64,000 bases of DNA from Methanosarcina sp. KYL-1 (GCF_024372725.1 NZ_VOUA01000009.1:39289-103288); one strand, 5' to 3'. Positions 55,047 to 63,520 are shown, counted from the stretch's first letter. Program-made: numbers and translations. The notes: generated from the sequence alone by a model not told the origin.

Positions 55047-55484
55047 CCATTACCTCGGAATATACTTTTTTCTTAACCCGTTATCTTTTGCAGCTTGAGA
55101 AGTAGAATTTTCAGGACCGATTAGTTTTACTTTTCCTCGATAGATTCCCACCGAGGCTGCTGTCAAATCATCAATATGATTTTTTAGCTGTACGGAAGCC
55201 TCCAGGTGCAGTTTTTTGGCACCAATAACTCATCATGATTCTAACCCATCATGATTCTTTTACAGTCTCCTTCGAAGGCAGCCTCCGGATACGGAGGCTT
55301 TACGGTATTTTTGGCACCGTAACCAGTAGCAGATTATTAGACAGGGTAATTTAACTGTACGATCCGAATGTCGTACTTGAATCGTAAGAGTATCGGCGTC
55401 GGCAAAATTTTGAGTAATCCGACATCTTATGGCCTTAAAGGTTTGTTCATTTTGCTTCACTCTTCGGAGCAACTTTCGAACAAT
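55047..55484. other. Gap with several short hairpins, no gene
   Basis: Contains GCCTCCG-GATA-CGGAGGC, TACGGT-N-ACCGTA (around TTTTTGGC) and GGTGC-N8-GGCACC type stems (about 55208-55325), and two direct copies of CATCATGATTCT. The two TTTTTGGCACC ends suggest a duplicated structured segment. Confidence 0.4.
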
Positions 55485-55545
55485 CAGCTTGCAGGTCCCC
55501 TTCCTCTCACCGGTCGAGCCTGCGAGACCGGCCTTTTCAAAAGAG
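55485..55545 (-). repeat. CCGG-hairpin repeat, copy 10
   Basis: Minus strand: CTTTTGAAAAGGCCGGTC / GACCGGTGAGAGGAAGGGG then ACCTGCAAGCTGATT. The plus-strand ATCGGCGTCGGCAAAATTTT near 55391 resembles sequence beside copy 8. Confidence 0.65.
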
Positions 55546-55624
55546 TAATGGAAAAAGATGTTTTAGACAAAGATACAAATGAATTTAAGATTTGAGTGGC
55601 AAAATGGTAATAAAGTGGTAACTG

Positions 55625-55846
55625 GTGGGTGACTCAAAACGACTATTGCATTATCAGGCCGAACAAAAAATAGATTACTACGGCAAAAAGATAGCAGAAA
55701 TGGAACAGAAATACGGTATGGACTTTTCTGCTTTTGAAAAAAGAATGCATTCGCGGGTAGGGGAAGAGGATTTTGAAGAGTGGGATAATCTCATAATCTG
55801 GGAAAGCTACGTCAGAACATCCAGGTACCGGGAACAGTTCCGCTGA
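55625..55846 (+). CDS. Small antitoxin-like protein
   Basis: A 73-residue acidic/helical protein from GTG 55625. MEQKYGMDFSAFEKRMHSR and FEEWDNLIIWESYV resemble short antitoxins that accompany DUF6516-type or related toxins (EKYGMxFxxFxxR...WxDxxxWxxY pattern). No toxin partner is found downstream; the next recognisable sequence is a truncated HicB. AAGTGGT is a weak ribosome site. Confidence 0.5.
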   Translation: MGDSKRLLHYQAEQKIDYYGKKIAEMEQKYGMDFSAFEKRMHSRVGEEDFEEWDNLIIWESYVRTSRYREQFR

Positions 55847-55921
55847 TTGAGATCTCAATCTGTCGATAATTATACCATATCATCATTCACACCACATTTT
55901 TCCCCAATTGGAGGACTTACC

Positions 55922-56011
55922 ATGTACCGCTTCCTTGTTGTGATCGAAAAAGCAAACAACAATTATTCAGCCTATTCTCCTTACATTTTTTTCCTTTATC
56001 TGTTAGAATGA
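55922..56011 (+). pseudogene. N-terminal fragment of a HicB-like antitoxin
   Basis: ATG 55922 to TGA 56011 encodes 29 residues; MYRFLVVIEKANNNYSAYSP matches the start of HicB, which continues DLPGC in intact proteins, but here it runs into YIFFLYLLE and stops. A strong GGAGGA lies 7 bases upstream, so it was recently a working gene. No HicA is present. Remnant of a toxin-antitoxin system. Confidence 0.6.
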
Positions 56012-56344
56012 AAGTAACGTGACTTGAAAAGTACTTTTGTTTCTTTTCGCCTGTAATTTGAATAATTTCATGTTTGTTTTTAAAAATATCACTATGTTCT
56101 TCTGCTTTAATTGAAGTTTTTAAGTAGAATAAGTAGAATCTATCCCAAAACTAATATTGTGTTGAAATTATAAATTTAAACTTATGTCCTTCAATGAAAT
56201 CGATGATGTTCCATGGAATCCATAGAACCTTATTTCCCCCCAAAAACCACATCCCTGAAGACCTCATGCCGATCCAAGTTATCCGAATGACTATTCAGCT
56301 CCGGAGTAAACAGCTTCAATGAGGACCATTTCAAGGAGAAACCT
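56012..56344. other. AT-rich gap, no gene seen
   Basis: Lies between the hicB fragment and the bax1 stop. No repeats or structure recognised. Confidence 0.5.
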
Positions 56345-58300
56345 TTAATCTTTTCCTTTTACCTTTTTAACTCGGGCGTCATCCTCACTGAGCCCGCACC
56401 AGCTGACTTTATACCCGAGGTGCTCGAGCACAGGGTAGTAGAGGCTCCTGTCAAACCCGAATTCCTCAAAGACCTTAACGGCACCGGCGTATGTGCCTGA
56501 AGTCCCGAGCTTTTCAAGCTCCAGGTCAATCTTTTCAAGGAGGGTACTGTGGAGCGCGTAATTTTCAAGCAGCACATAGTTCCCGATACCTTCCCTGGCA
56601 CCTTTCCCGGTACTTTCCCCGACGCCTTCTCCGACACTTTTCCAGGCACCTGTTAACCTCCCGGAAAGCACCTCTTTTAAGGTTTCTGCCCAGGTACCTT
56701 TCTCCTTTGCCAGGGCTTCAAGGCTGACCAGGTCCCCTGAAAGGGGGATTTCCATATCCTGCAGTTTTTCCCTGTCTTCTGCGCGTTTTTCGTCCTCGTA
56801 GCGGCGCAGGACCTGCATGAGTTCGTAAACCGGTATTTTCTTTTCAAAGAAGATCACGTCCCTTGCAGGGAAGTCCTTTTCCGAGCACCTGAGCTTCCGG
56901 TTGATCAGCAGGACGACCGGTTCCCGGACCTCCTTCAATTTTTCGATCTTCTTTTCCAGGTATTCCGGGGTCCAGAACCCCACTATTTCCACATAGACCT
57001 TCACCCCGTCCCTCTGCAGGGCAAAGTCCGGGACAAAGGCGTACTTTCCGGCTTTCAGGACTGTGGGCTCCCTGCTCACTTTCCAGTTCCCGAAACTCAG
57101 GCTGCCGAATTCCTGTTCGAAGGAACTGTCGTAGGCTGCAATTTCTTCTTCGGGCTCCGGGACTCCCGGCACTCCCTGAACACCAGAGCCTTCGCCTTCG
57201 TCCTCAAATCCAAATCCGGCTCCGGCTTCGGTTTCGTATCCTTCCGTTTCGGTTTCGTACCCTTCCCTACCTTCACCGACCTTAAGCCCGGAAGGGTGAG
57301 GTCCTTTTTCCGGGTAGCCGGTTTCTCCGGGCAGCGGCCTGAAAACCCCTTCGGAATCGTCCAGGGTAAATTCCAGGACGCGCTTTCCCTGGTACCCCTT
57401 ATGCAGGATTCCAGCTCTCAGCTCCCAGCCTTTTGATTTCAGGAGGGCCGGGAAAAGCCTGGCGAAAGAATTCCCGTAACGCTCTGACATCTTGAAAAGG
57501 GAAGCAGGCCCGTCCAGGTGCAGGTGTATTCTTTCTTCTTTTTTCTTTCCCCTTCTCGTTTTCCCTCCCTTTTCAGTTTCCTTTCCCTCTTCCGTTTCCT
57601 CTCCCTCTTCCGTTTCCTCTCCCTCTTCCGTTTCCTCTCCCTTTTCAGTTTTCTCTCCTTCTTCCTCTTCCTCTTCCTCTTCCGTTTCTTCCATGGAGTA
57701 CATGAGCCCGGTTTTAAGGATTCTCCAGAGGATTTTCTGGTAATCCCCCGCTATCCGGATGTCCATGTCCACGGCTTTGAAAAGCAGGGTCTGGGTCAGG
57801 GAGATGTTGTATTTCCGAAGGAGTTCGGCAGGGGAAAGGGGCTCGAAACTTTTCAGGACCTGGTTTTCCTCAAGGTCGGCCCAGAGGGCTTTTTCAAGTT
57901 CTGGAATGGAGATTGAGAGTTTTTCGGCGGCTTTTTCCAGGGCTTTTTTCCTCTCGGACGGGGAGAGGGCCATGCCTCCGCAGGCTTCAAAAACGGCTGT
58001 CCTTGCGGAAGTAGGGTCTACGGCTGAAACGGTTTCGATCACGGCCCGCCTCCCGAGCAGCTGGGAGAGGCCCCGGACGAAGCGGTAGTTCATTTCCTCG
58101 TAGCCCTCAAGTTCGGCCAGCAGGTCCCCGTAGGGCTTTCCCACGTGCTGCTCGAAGGTCTCGATAAGGAGGGCTGCAAGTTCCAGGTTTGATGAGCCAA
58201 AATCCGCGTATTCGGGCTTTATCTTTCCGCGGGTGATTCGGGAAACGAGGAGGTCAGAGGTCAGCAGGGGACTCACCTCCTGATTTTTTTGCTTTGCCAC
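56345..58300 (-). CDS. Bax1-type DUF790 nuclease, partner of archaeal XPB
   Basis: A protein of up to 651 residues of the DUF790/Bax1 family, which binds archaeal XPB and cuts DNA at bubble junctions in nucleotide excision repair. The nuclease core is near 400-480 (AFVPDFALQRDGVKVYVEIVGFWTPEYLEKKIEKL, supplying the D...ExV-type PD-(D/E)xK residues). A Glu/Gly/Lys-rich insertion at about 204-256 comes from tandem repeats. The start is uncertain: GTG 58300 overlaps xpb by 47 bp with a weak site, while GGAGGTGA (58280-58273) precedes CTG 58267 by five bases, giving LLTSDLLVSRITRG as typical orthologue start. Confidence 0.85.
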   Translation of the reverse strand: MAKQKNQEVSPLLTSDLLVSRITRGKIKPEYADFGSSNLELAALLIETFEQHVGKPYGDLLAELEGYEEMNYRFVRGLSQLLGRRAVIETVSAVDPTSARTAVFEACGGMALSPSERKKALEKAAEKLSISIPELEKALWADLEENQVLKSFEPLSPAELLRKYNISLTQTLLFKAVDMDIRIAGDYQKILWRILKTGLMYSMEETEEEEEEEEGEKTEKGEETEEGEETEEGEETEEGKETEKGGKTRRGKKKEERIHLHLDGPASLFKMSERYGNSFARLFPALLKSKGWELRAGILHKGYQGKRVLEFTLDDSEGVFRPLPGETGYPEKGPHPSGLKVGEGREGYETETEGYETEAGAGFGFEDEGEGSGVQGVPGVPEPEEEIAAYDSSFEQEFGSLSFGNWKVSREPTVLKAGKYAFVPDFALQRDGVKVYVEIVGFWTPEYLEKKIEKLKEVREPVVLLINRKLRCSEKDFPARDVIFFEKKIPVYELMQVLRRYEDEKRAEDREKLQDMEIPLSGDLVSLEALAKEKGTWAETLKEVLSGRLTGAWKSVGEGVGESTGKGAREGIGNYVLLENYALHSTLLEKIDLELEKLGTSGTYAGAVKVFEEFGFDRSLYYPVLEHLGYKVSWCGLSEDDARVKKVKGKD

Positions 58301-59681
58301 TCCCTTTTCCGGCGGCAGCAGCAGGAAGGGCTTCTTTTCTCCTGCGGGCGGTCCCGGTTTCCGAGGTTTCTGCAGCTATGATCTCGTAGAGCACGGCTTC
58401 TTTTCCTTCTTTTTTCCTGAGGATGCGGCCCAGGCGCTGGACATAGGCCCGTTTGCTCCCGGTCCCGCTCATGATGATCCCTACGCTTGCTTCAGGGACG
58501 TCGATTCCCTCGTCGAGCACCCTTGAGGTTACCACTGCCCGGTAAGTCCCGTTTTTGAACCTGTCAAGAACGGCGTTCCGCTCTTTTACAGGGGTCCGGT
58601 AGGTTATTGCGGGGATCAGGAATTTTTGGGAAATCCGGTGGACAAGGCGGTTGTGTTCGGTGAAAATGAAGACCCTGTCTTCCCTGTGCTCCCTGAGGAT
58701 TTCGGCCAGCTTTTCAAGTTTCGAGGCGCTGTTGAAGGCAAGGTCCCTGGCTGCGTTTCTTGCCAGGAGGGCTTTTCGGGCCTGGGGGTTCCGGCCGCTT
58801 TTCATGACCAGTTTCTGGAAGTCCTGCGGGCTCTTCATTATGATCCCGGTCTTTTTCAGGTAGTTTAAGAAGACGGAATAGTGCTCTTCGTACGCTTCCC
58901 GCTCCTCATCCGTTAGCGCCACATTTACTTTTTCGATCCTGTAAGGGGCAAGGTGCCCGCCTGCAAGTTCCGAGACCTTCTTTTCATAGACTTTTCCCCC
59001 GACCAGCCGGCTCAGTTCGGTATGCAGCCCGTCTTCCCGCTCGTAGGTAGCGGTAAGCCCGAGCCTGTAAGGGGCTGCGGAAAATTCGGCAATGCTCCGG
59101 TACCCGGCTGCAGGGAGGTGGTGCACCTCATCAAAAACGAGAAGTCCGAATTTGTTTCCTATCGCGCCGGCGTGGATGTAGGCTGAATCGTAGGTGGACA
59201 CGGTTATCGGAAGCAGCTTCTTTTCCCCGCCCCCCAATTTCCCGATTTCCATGGAAAAGGCTTCTTCAAGTTGTTTTTTCCACTGTTCAAGCAGGTCAAG
59301 GGTTGGGACCATCACCAGGGCAGGGGTGTTGCACCCGGCAATTGCCCGGATCCCCACAAGGGTTTTTCCGCTCCCCGTGGGCAGGACAAGCACGCCCTTT
59401 TTTTCGTTTTCCCCCCAGGAGACGAGGGCTTCGGCCTGGTAGTCCCGGAGCTTCAGCTTTTTCCCGGAAGCCGAGTATGCTGCCTGCAGGTCCGGACAGG
59501 GTAAGAGGTCGAGGACGTTGTCCTCATAATCAATGCCGGAATTGTCAAGGTAATTTGTAATGTCCCGGTAGTGCATGGCAGGAGCCCTGAAGCTTTTGCT
59601 CCTCTCATCCCAGACTGCATTCGGGACTCTCACGCTGCCCTCTATAAGGAGGGTTCCCTGCTTGAAGCGGATTCTGACCAT
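58254..59681 (-). CDS. Archaeal XPB helicase
   Basis: A 475-residue SF2 helicase that opens DNA in repair and transcription. A damage-recognition-like N-terminal domain (1-60) is followed by Walker A PTGSGKT at 101-107, DEVHH at 184-188, motif III LTATYERED with the RED motif of XPB (215-217), the thumb, and helicase domain 2 (RVLDEGIDVPEA, QRLGRILRK). The last 30 residues are Ala/Lys-rich. The bax1 gene overlaps its 3' end, so the two are translationally coupled. A TATA-like GGTATATAAC at about 59709-59718 and no ribosome site suggest a leaderless message. Confidence 0.93.
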   Translation of the reverse strand: MVRIRFKQGTLLIEGSVRVPNAVWDERSKSFRAPAMHYRDITNYLDNSGIDYEDNVLDLLPCPDLQAAYSASGKKLKLRDYQAEALVSWGENEKKGVLVLPTGSGKTLVGIRAIAGCNTPALVMVPTLDLLEQWKKQLEEAFSMEIGKLGGGEKKLLPITVSTYDSAYIHAGAIGNKFGLLVFDEVHHLPAAGYRSIAEFSAAPYRLGLTATYEREDGLHTELSRLVGGKVYEKKVSELAGGHLAPYRIEKVNVALTDEEREAYEEHYSVFLNYLKKTGIIMKSPQDFQKLVMKSGRNPQARKALLARNAARDLAFNSASKLEKLAEILREHREDRVFIFTEHNRLVHRISQKFLIPAITYRTPVKERNAVLDRFKNGTYRAVVTSRVLDEGIDVPEASVGIIMSGTGSKRAYVQRLGRILRKKEGKEAVLYEIIAAETSETGTARRRKEALPAAAAGKGSGKAKKSGGESPADL

Positions 59682-60126
59682 TGTTTATTAAGAGTTGGGG
59701 CATGGTATATAACGGTTAAGGAATGTAGGGGCTCTTATTTCGGGTTTTGAGGTCGGGTTTTGATAAGGGGTTTCAAGCCGGTTTTTAACCCGATTTTTAA
59801 GCGGGTTTTAAGGCAGAGTTTTAAGCAGGGTTTTGTAAGGCTGACTCAGGAGTTTTGCCTCTGTCTTCTGGTGAATTTTCGGGTTTTTCAGGTTTACAGG
59901 TTGGAGAGGAATGATTATGTCCTGAATTTCCTTTTTCAGGGCAGGATTTTTCTTTTCCAAAATATAATTTTTATATTTGTGGGACAGAAGCTTATTATTA
60001 GAGGGTCAGTATATTTTAATTCAGAAACTTAGTTACTTCCGGTTATATAAAAAACGGGCATCAAAATGAGTGATTATAAGTTTGTGATTATGAAAAGATT
60101 GGGAATTATAGTGAAAGGAATTCCAC
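59682..60126. other. Divergent gap between xpb and the HD-domain gene
   Basis: Contains imperfect GGGTTTTAAGC-type repeats (about 59750-59830) and AT-rich promoter sequence. No gene supported. Confidence 0.5.
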
Positions 60127-60777
60127 ATGTGCCCGATAGACAATCCTGGATGGGAAAACAACAGTCGTGTAAGGGAAAATTTTGTTCCCGAACCCCTGCC
60201 CCTGGAGGCCCTCTATTATAAATATAGTATCGAGCGCAGCCATGCAGATAACGTCGCCCGGAATGCGCTTGAACTTTTCGACCTGCTTGCTCCTGTCCAC
60301 GGGCTGGATGAAAAATACCGCCAGCTCATGGAAATCGCGGCTCTTGTCCATGATACGGGGGTTTCGACAGACCTGGAAAAGCATCACAAAGCCGGGAGGG
60401 ACATCCTGTTTCGGCATCCTCCCGCCGAGCTCCCGGAACGCCTCCGCCCGGTCGTGGCCTGGACTGCTTTTTTGCACAGGAAGAAGGCAGGGGAGGATAA
60501 GCTGGAAAAACTCCGGAAAACCTCCTTTGCAGAAATGCCTGAGGAAATTCAGGATATCGCCCTGAAGGTAGCAGCCCTCCTGCGGCTTGCCGATGCCCTG
60601 GACTACAGCAGGCTGGAGAGCAGGCTGGGCAGTTCAAGGTTCGGGAAAAAAGTCGTTGTATTTAAGATAAAAGGTCCCGGCGCTGCAATTGATGCGGAAC
60701 GCATGGCCAAAAAAGGGGACCTATGGGACCTTCTTTTTGACACAAAGCTCGAATTCAGTCCCGAATCGAAGAAATGA
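60127..60777 (+). CDS. HD-domain phosphohydrolase, Ppx/GppA C-terminal-like
   Basis: A 216-residue HD-domain protein. RSHADNVARNALELFDLL, the metal pair LVHDTG and HHKAGRDIL match the HD-like C-terminal domain of exopolyphosphatase/pppGpp phosphohydrolase, here alone without the actin-like domain. It may act on a nucleotide or polyphosphate. AAGGAATT precedes the ATG. The phosphoglycerate mutase gene follows after a 12-bp tandem array. Confidence 0.75.
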   Translation: MCPIDNPGWENNSRVRENFVPEPLPLEALYYKYSIERSHADNVARNALELFDLLAPVHGLDEKYRQLMEIAALVHDTGVSTDLEKHHKAGRDILFRHPPAELPERLRPVVAWTAFLHRKKAGEDKLEKLRKTSFAEMPEEIQDIALKVAALLRLADALDYSRLESRLGSSRFGKKVVVFKIKGPGAAIDAERMAKKGDLWDLLFDTKLEFSPESKK

Positions 60778-60796
60778 GCCGGAATGCAAATTTGAG

Positions 60797-60868
60797 ATGA
60801 TTTTGAGATGATTTTGAGATGATTTTGAGATGATTTTGAGATGATTTTGAGATGATTTTGAGATGATT
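60797..60868. repeat. 12-bp tandem repeat
   Basis: Six perfect units of TGAGATGATTTT between the HD and phosphoglycerate mutase genes. Confidence 0.95.
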
Positions 60869-60888
60869 TTTTTAAAAGGGTGGCTTAA

Positions 60889-61575
60889 ATGACTTATCTG
60901 GTGCTTGTGCGTCACGGGGAGGCCAGGTTGAACCTTGAAAAAAGGTTTGCAGGCTGGCTTGACACCCCGCTTACCGAAGGGGGAATTGAAGATGCTTTGC
61001 GCTGTGCTTTGGACCTTGAGGGTATTGATTTTGATCTGGCGTTTACCTCAAAACTGATCCGGGCCCGTGAGACTCTTTTCCTGATCCTTTCGAAACAGAA
61101 AAAGGCCGGGTTCCTGGTGCATGAAGCAGGGGCAGAAGGTGAAAACGCTGCACACCGGGAGTGGTATTCCTGCCCGGAAAACTTCGAGGACGAAGTGATC
61201 CCGATTCATTCCAGCGAAGCCTTAAACGAACGCTATTACGGGATTTTACAGGGGAAGAAAAAGAAGAAAATGAAAGAAAAATACGGGGACGAGCAGATTT
61301 TCACCTGGTGCAGGAGCTTTGAAACCGGGCCTCCGGAAGGGGAAAGCCTCAAAGACATCTCTGCCCGTGCGGTTCCGTTTTTCGAAAAAGAAATCTTTCC
61401 GGCCGTGAAGGCCGGGAAAAACGTCATAATCTGCGCCCACCAGAACAGTTTGCGGGCACTTATAAAGCATATTGAGAATATTTCCGATGAGGAGATCCCA
61501 TCAGTGGCGCTTGCAACGGCAACACCCCTTATTTACGGTTTTTCCGAAGGCAAACTGGTTAAGGAAAAAAGGTGA
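60889..61575 (+). CDS. gpmA: 2,3-bisphosphoglycerate-dependent phosphoglycerate mutase
   Basis: A 228-residue histidine phosphatase interconverting 3- and 2-phosphoglycerate. The phosphohistidine loop is VRHGEARLNLEKRFAGWLDTPLT (H9), ALNERYYG holds substrate, GPPEGESLKD and AHQNSLRALIKH complete the site. This is the bacterial-type, cofactor-dependent enzyme, in an archaeon group that also uses cofactor-independent forms. GGGTGG precedes the ATG at 60889. Confidence 0.92.
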   Translation: MTYLVLVRHGEARLNLEKRFAGWLDTPLTEGGIEDALRCALDLEGIDFDLAFTSKLIRARETLFLILSKQKKAGFLVHEAGAEGENAAHREWYSCPENFEDEVIPIHSSEALNERYYGILQGKKKKKMKEKYGDEQIFTWCRSFETGPPEGESLKDISARAVPFFEKEIFPAVKAGKNVIICAHQNSLRALIKHIENISDEEIPSVALATATPLIYGFSEGKLVKEKR

Positions 61576-61645
61576 AGTGAAAAAAAAGGTGAAGTGAAAA
61601 AAAGGATGAAATGAAAAAAAGATGAAATGAAAAAAGGGCCTCTAA
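61570..61645. repeat. Imperfect GGTGAAGTGAAAAAA repeats
   Basis: Four to five units of about 14-16 bp following the phosphoglycerate mutase stop. Confidence 0.75.
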
Positions 61646-61687
61646 TACAGGCTTTTTATCTGCTCATTTTTATCTCCGCACAGCCTT

Positions 61688-62314
61688 TCAGTAAAGGTGG
61701 CCAAGCGGCATTATATACAGCGGCTCTTCATTTACGGGCAGTTTGAGCACTTTTCTTACCTCTTCGTCTTCAAAGGCCCCGATTGCACAGGTCCCGATCC
61801 CAAGCTCGGTTGCCAGCAGGTAGACGTTCTGTGAGGCATGCCCGGCTTCCATATAGGCATAGCGGATTCCGCGTTTTCCGTATTTGCTTGTGATGCGGGG
61901 ATAGACGGCGGTGATCACGAGCGAGGCAGGAGCGTTCCTGATCATGAGCTGGGAAAGGGCGGCTTCGGCCAGCTTTTTCCTCAGGTCTCCCGAGGTCTCC
62001 CGGATGAGGGCATTTTCTTCTGAGATATACCGGTATACTCCGGGTTCGAGCCCGCTTACCTCTCCCACCACGACGTGGACCTCAAGCGGGTAAAGTGCGC
62101 CTGCAGAAGGCGCTGTCCTGAATTCCTCCTCCGAACTTATTCCCTGGGCTGCCCAGAGGAAACGGGAGATGATCGGTTCGGAGAGTTCCCTCTGGGAGTA
62201 GTTGCGTACGGACCTCCTCTTTGCAAGGATTCCTTCCATCATGCTTTTGCCTGCAACTTTCGGTTCAGGCAGTTTGATTTTCATAGGCAGGTCGGTTATT
62301 CCCTGGTTTCCCAT
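61688..62314 (-). CDS. SagB/ThcOx-family nitroreductase-like oxidoreductase
   Basis: A 208-residue FMN-dependent oxidoreductase. RRSVRNYSQRELS is the N-terminal flavin-binding arginine motif, TAPSAGALYPLEVHVV the SagB/ThcOx signature, and GIGTCAIGAFEDEEV the C-terminal flavin contact. Relatives oxidise azolines in peptide antibiotics, but single copies in methanogens have no known peptide substrate. No precursor peptide or cyclase gene lies nearby. It may be in one unit with the DUF59 genes upstream. Confidence 0.88.
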   Translation of the reverse strand: MGNQGITDLPMKIKLPEPKVAGKSMMEGILAKRRSVRNYSQRELSEPIISRFLWAAQGISSEEEFRTAPSAGALYPLEVHVVVGEVSGLEPGVYRYISEENALIRETSGDLRKKLAEAALSQLMIRNAPASLVITAVYPRITSKYGKRGIRYAYMEAGHASQNVYLLATELGIGTCAIGAFEDEEVRKVLKLPVNEEPLYIMPLGHLY

Positions 62315-62363
62315 ACTTTTCCCCCTTTTCTTTAAGGTCTTTTTTCTTCAAGGTCTTAAGACT

Positions 62364-62666
62364 TCATTCCGTTATCTTCTTCATTGCTTTTTCCGAGATC
62401 CTGTCCGGGGTCCAGGGTGGGTCCCAGACAAGCTCGACTTCGGCTTCCCTGATACCTTCGGTTGCTTCAAGCTTCCGCATCACGTCCTCGACCATAACTT
62501 CCCCCATCGGACAGCCCGGCATTGTCAGGGTCATTTTGACATTAACTTTGTCTCCCTCGACTTCCACCCCGTAAACAAGCCCCAGGTCCACGATATTAAT
62601 CGGAATCTCGGGGTCGTAGCAGGTTTTGAGAACTTCGATAACTTCGTCTTTACTGACGATGTACAC
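62364..62666 (-). CDS. MIP18/DUF59 (PaaD-SufT-like) protein, copy 1
   Basis: About 100 residues. INIVDLGLVYGVEVEGDKV and the TMPGCPMGE motif identify the DUF59 family, which aids Fe-S cluster assembly; DPPWTPDRIS near the C-terminus is typical. The conserved Cys is in PGCP. I give the GTG at 62666 as start, but GGGGGA touches it, whereas the same sequence is six bases before ATC 62660. TATA-like TTTATAAAA lies at 62683-62675. Copy 2 lies about 140 bp upstream. Confidence 0.82.
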   Translation of the reverse strand: MYIVSKDEVIEVLKTCYDPEIPINIVDLGLVYGVEVEGDKVNVKMTLTMPGCPMGEVMVEDVMRKLEATEGIREAEVELVWDPPWTPDRISEKAMKKITE

Positions 62667-62730
62667 TCCCCCTTTTATAAAAAAACACAATTAAAAGTTA
62701 AATACGTTTCTGCTAAAAAATGTTGACTGG

Positions 62731-62775
62731 ATGTAGTGTATGTAGTGTATGTAGTGTATGTAGTGTATGTAGTAA
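62731..62775. repeat. 10-bp tandem repeat
   Basis: About four units of TATGTAGTGT between the two DUF59 genes. Confidence 0.88.
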
Positions 62776-62803
62776 TTCTTGCTTTAGCTCGGGATCTATT
62801 GGT

Positions 62804-63133
62804 CTATTTCATGCCCTTCTTTTTTACATCTTCCGGAACCCTGTCAGAGATCCTTTCTGAGATCTTTTCTGAGATCCTTTCCGGGGTCCATGGTGGGTCC
62901 CAGACCAGTTCAACCTTCGCTTGCTTCACCCCTTCGGTTGCTTCGACTTTTTTCCGGACTTCCTCAGTGATGAACGTGCACCTGGAACAGCCCACTTTTG
63001 CAAGTGTCATCCTGATATGCACCCTGTCCCCTTCCACTTCCACACCGTATACGAGCCCGAGGTCCACTATGTTGATTGGAATATCCAGGTTGTAGACGGT
63101 TTTGAGAACTTCGAGGATGTCGTCTTCGCTGAC
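62804..63133 (-). CDS. MIP18/DUF59 (PaaD-SufT-like) protein, copy 2
   Basis: A tandem paralogue of the 62364 gene, with INIVDLGLVYGVEVEGDRV, KVGCSRCTF (the Cys conserved) and DPPWTPERISEK, and a longer charged C-terminus. Homology with copy 1 starts at VSEDDILEVLKTV, encoded from GTC 63133. No ATG, GTG or TTG occurs in frame between the upstream stop and the GTG at 63067, which would delete the conserved first strand; GGAAGTGAG lies six bases before the GTC. The start codon is therefore unresolved. Confidence 0.75.
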   Translation of the reverse strand, partial: VSEDDILEVLKTVYNLDIPINIVDLGLVYGVEVEGDRVHIRMTLAKVGCSRCTFITEEVRKKVEATEGVKQAKVELVWDPPWTPERISEKISERISDRVPEDVKKKGMK

Positions 63134-63342
63134 GGTGGTCTCACTTCCCGGGTTAAAATGTGCAGAACTGCTTCGAATCTGCTGTGATTTTATGTCCCCT
63201 CTTTAAGTATATGGCTGGAATTAATACGCTTATCGTTTTTCTTGTAAAGCTGGTTCCTTTCCCGAAAAAAAGGTTTTGATATTTCAGTAAACTGTGAAAC
63301 TCAGAAACTCATGGTATCAAAAAACCATATAAACCTTTTTCA

Positions 63343-63410
63343 ATTTGCTTTTCAGGTACCTTCGCTCTCACCGGCCGCAAGTGTAGCGAAGCAGCCGGCC
63401 TTTTCCATAA
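63343..63410 (-). repeat. CCGG-hairpin repeat, copy 11
   Basis: Minus strand: ATGGAAAAGGCCGGCTGC / GCGGCCGGTGAGAGCGAAGG, then TACCTGAAAAGCAA, the tail shared with copy 8. Confidence 0.65.
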
Positions 63411-63520
63411 GTATATTGTATGACTGAAAATTGTATGACTGAAAAAGAATAGCATTCGCCAACTTTTGTGTAGTTGGTATTTCTTCGAGTAAATCGAAAA
63501 AAAGCTGTTTGACTCTGAAT

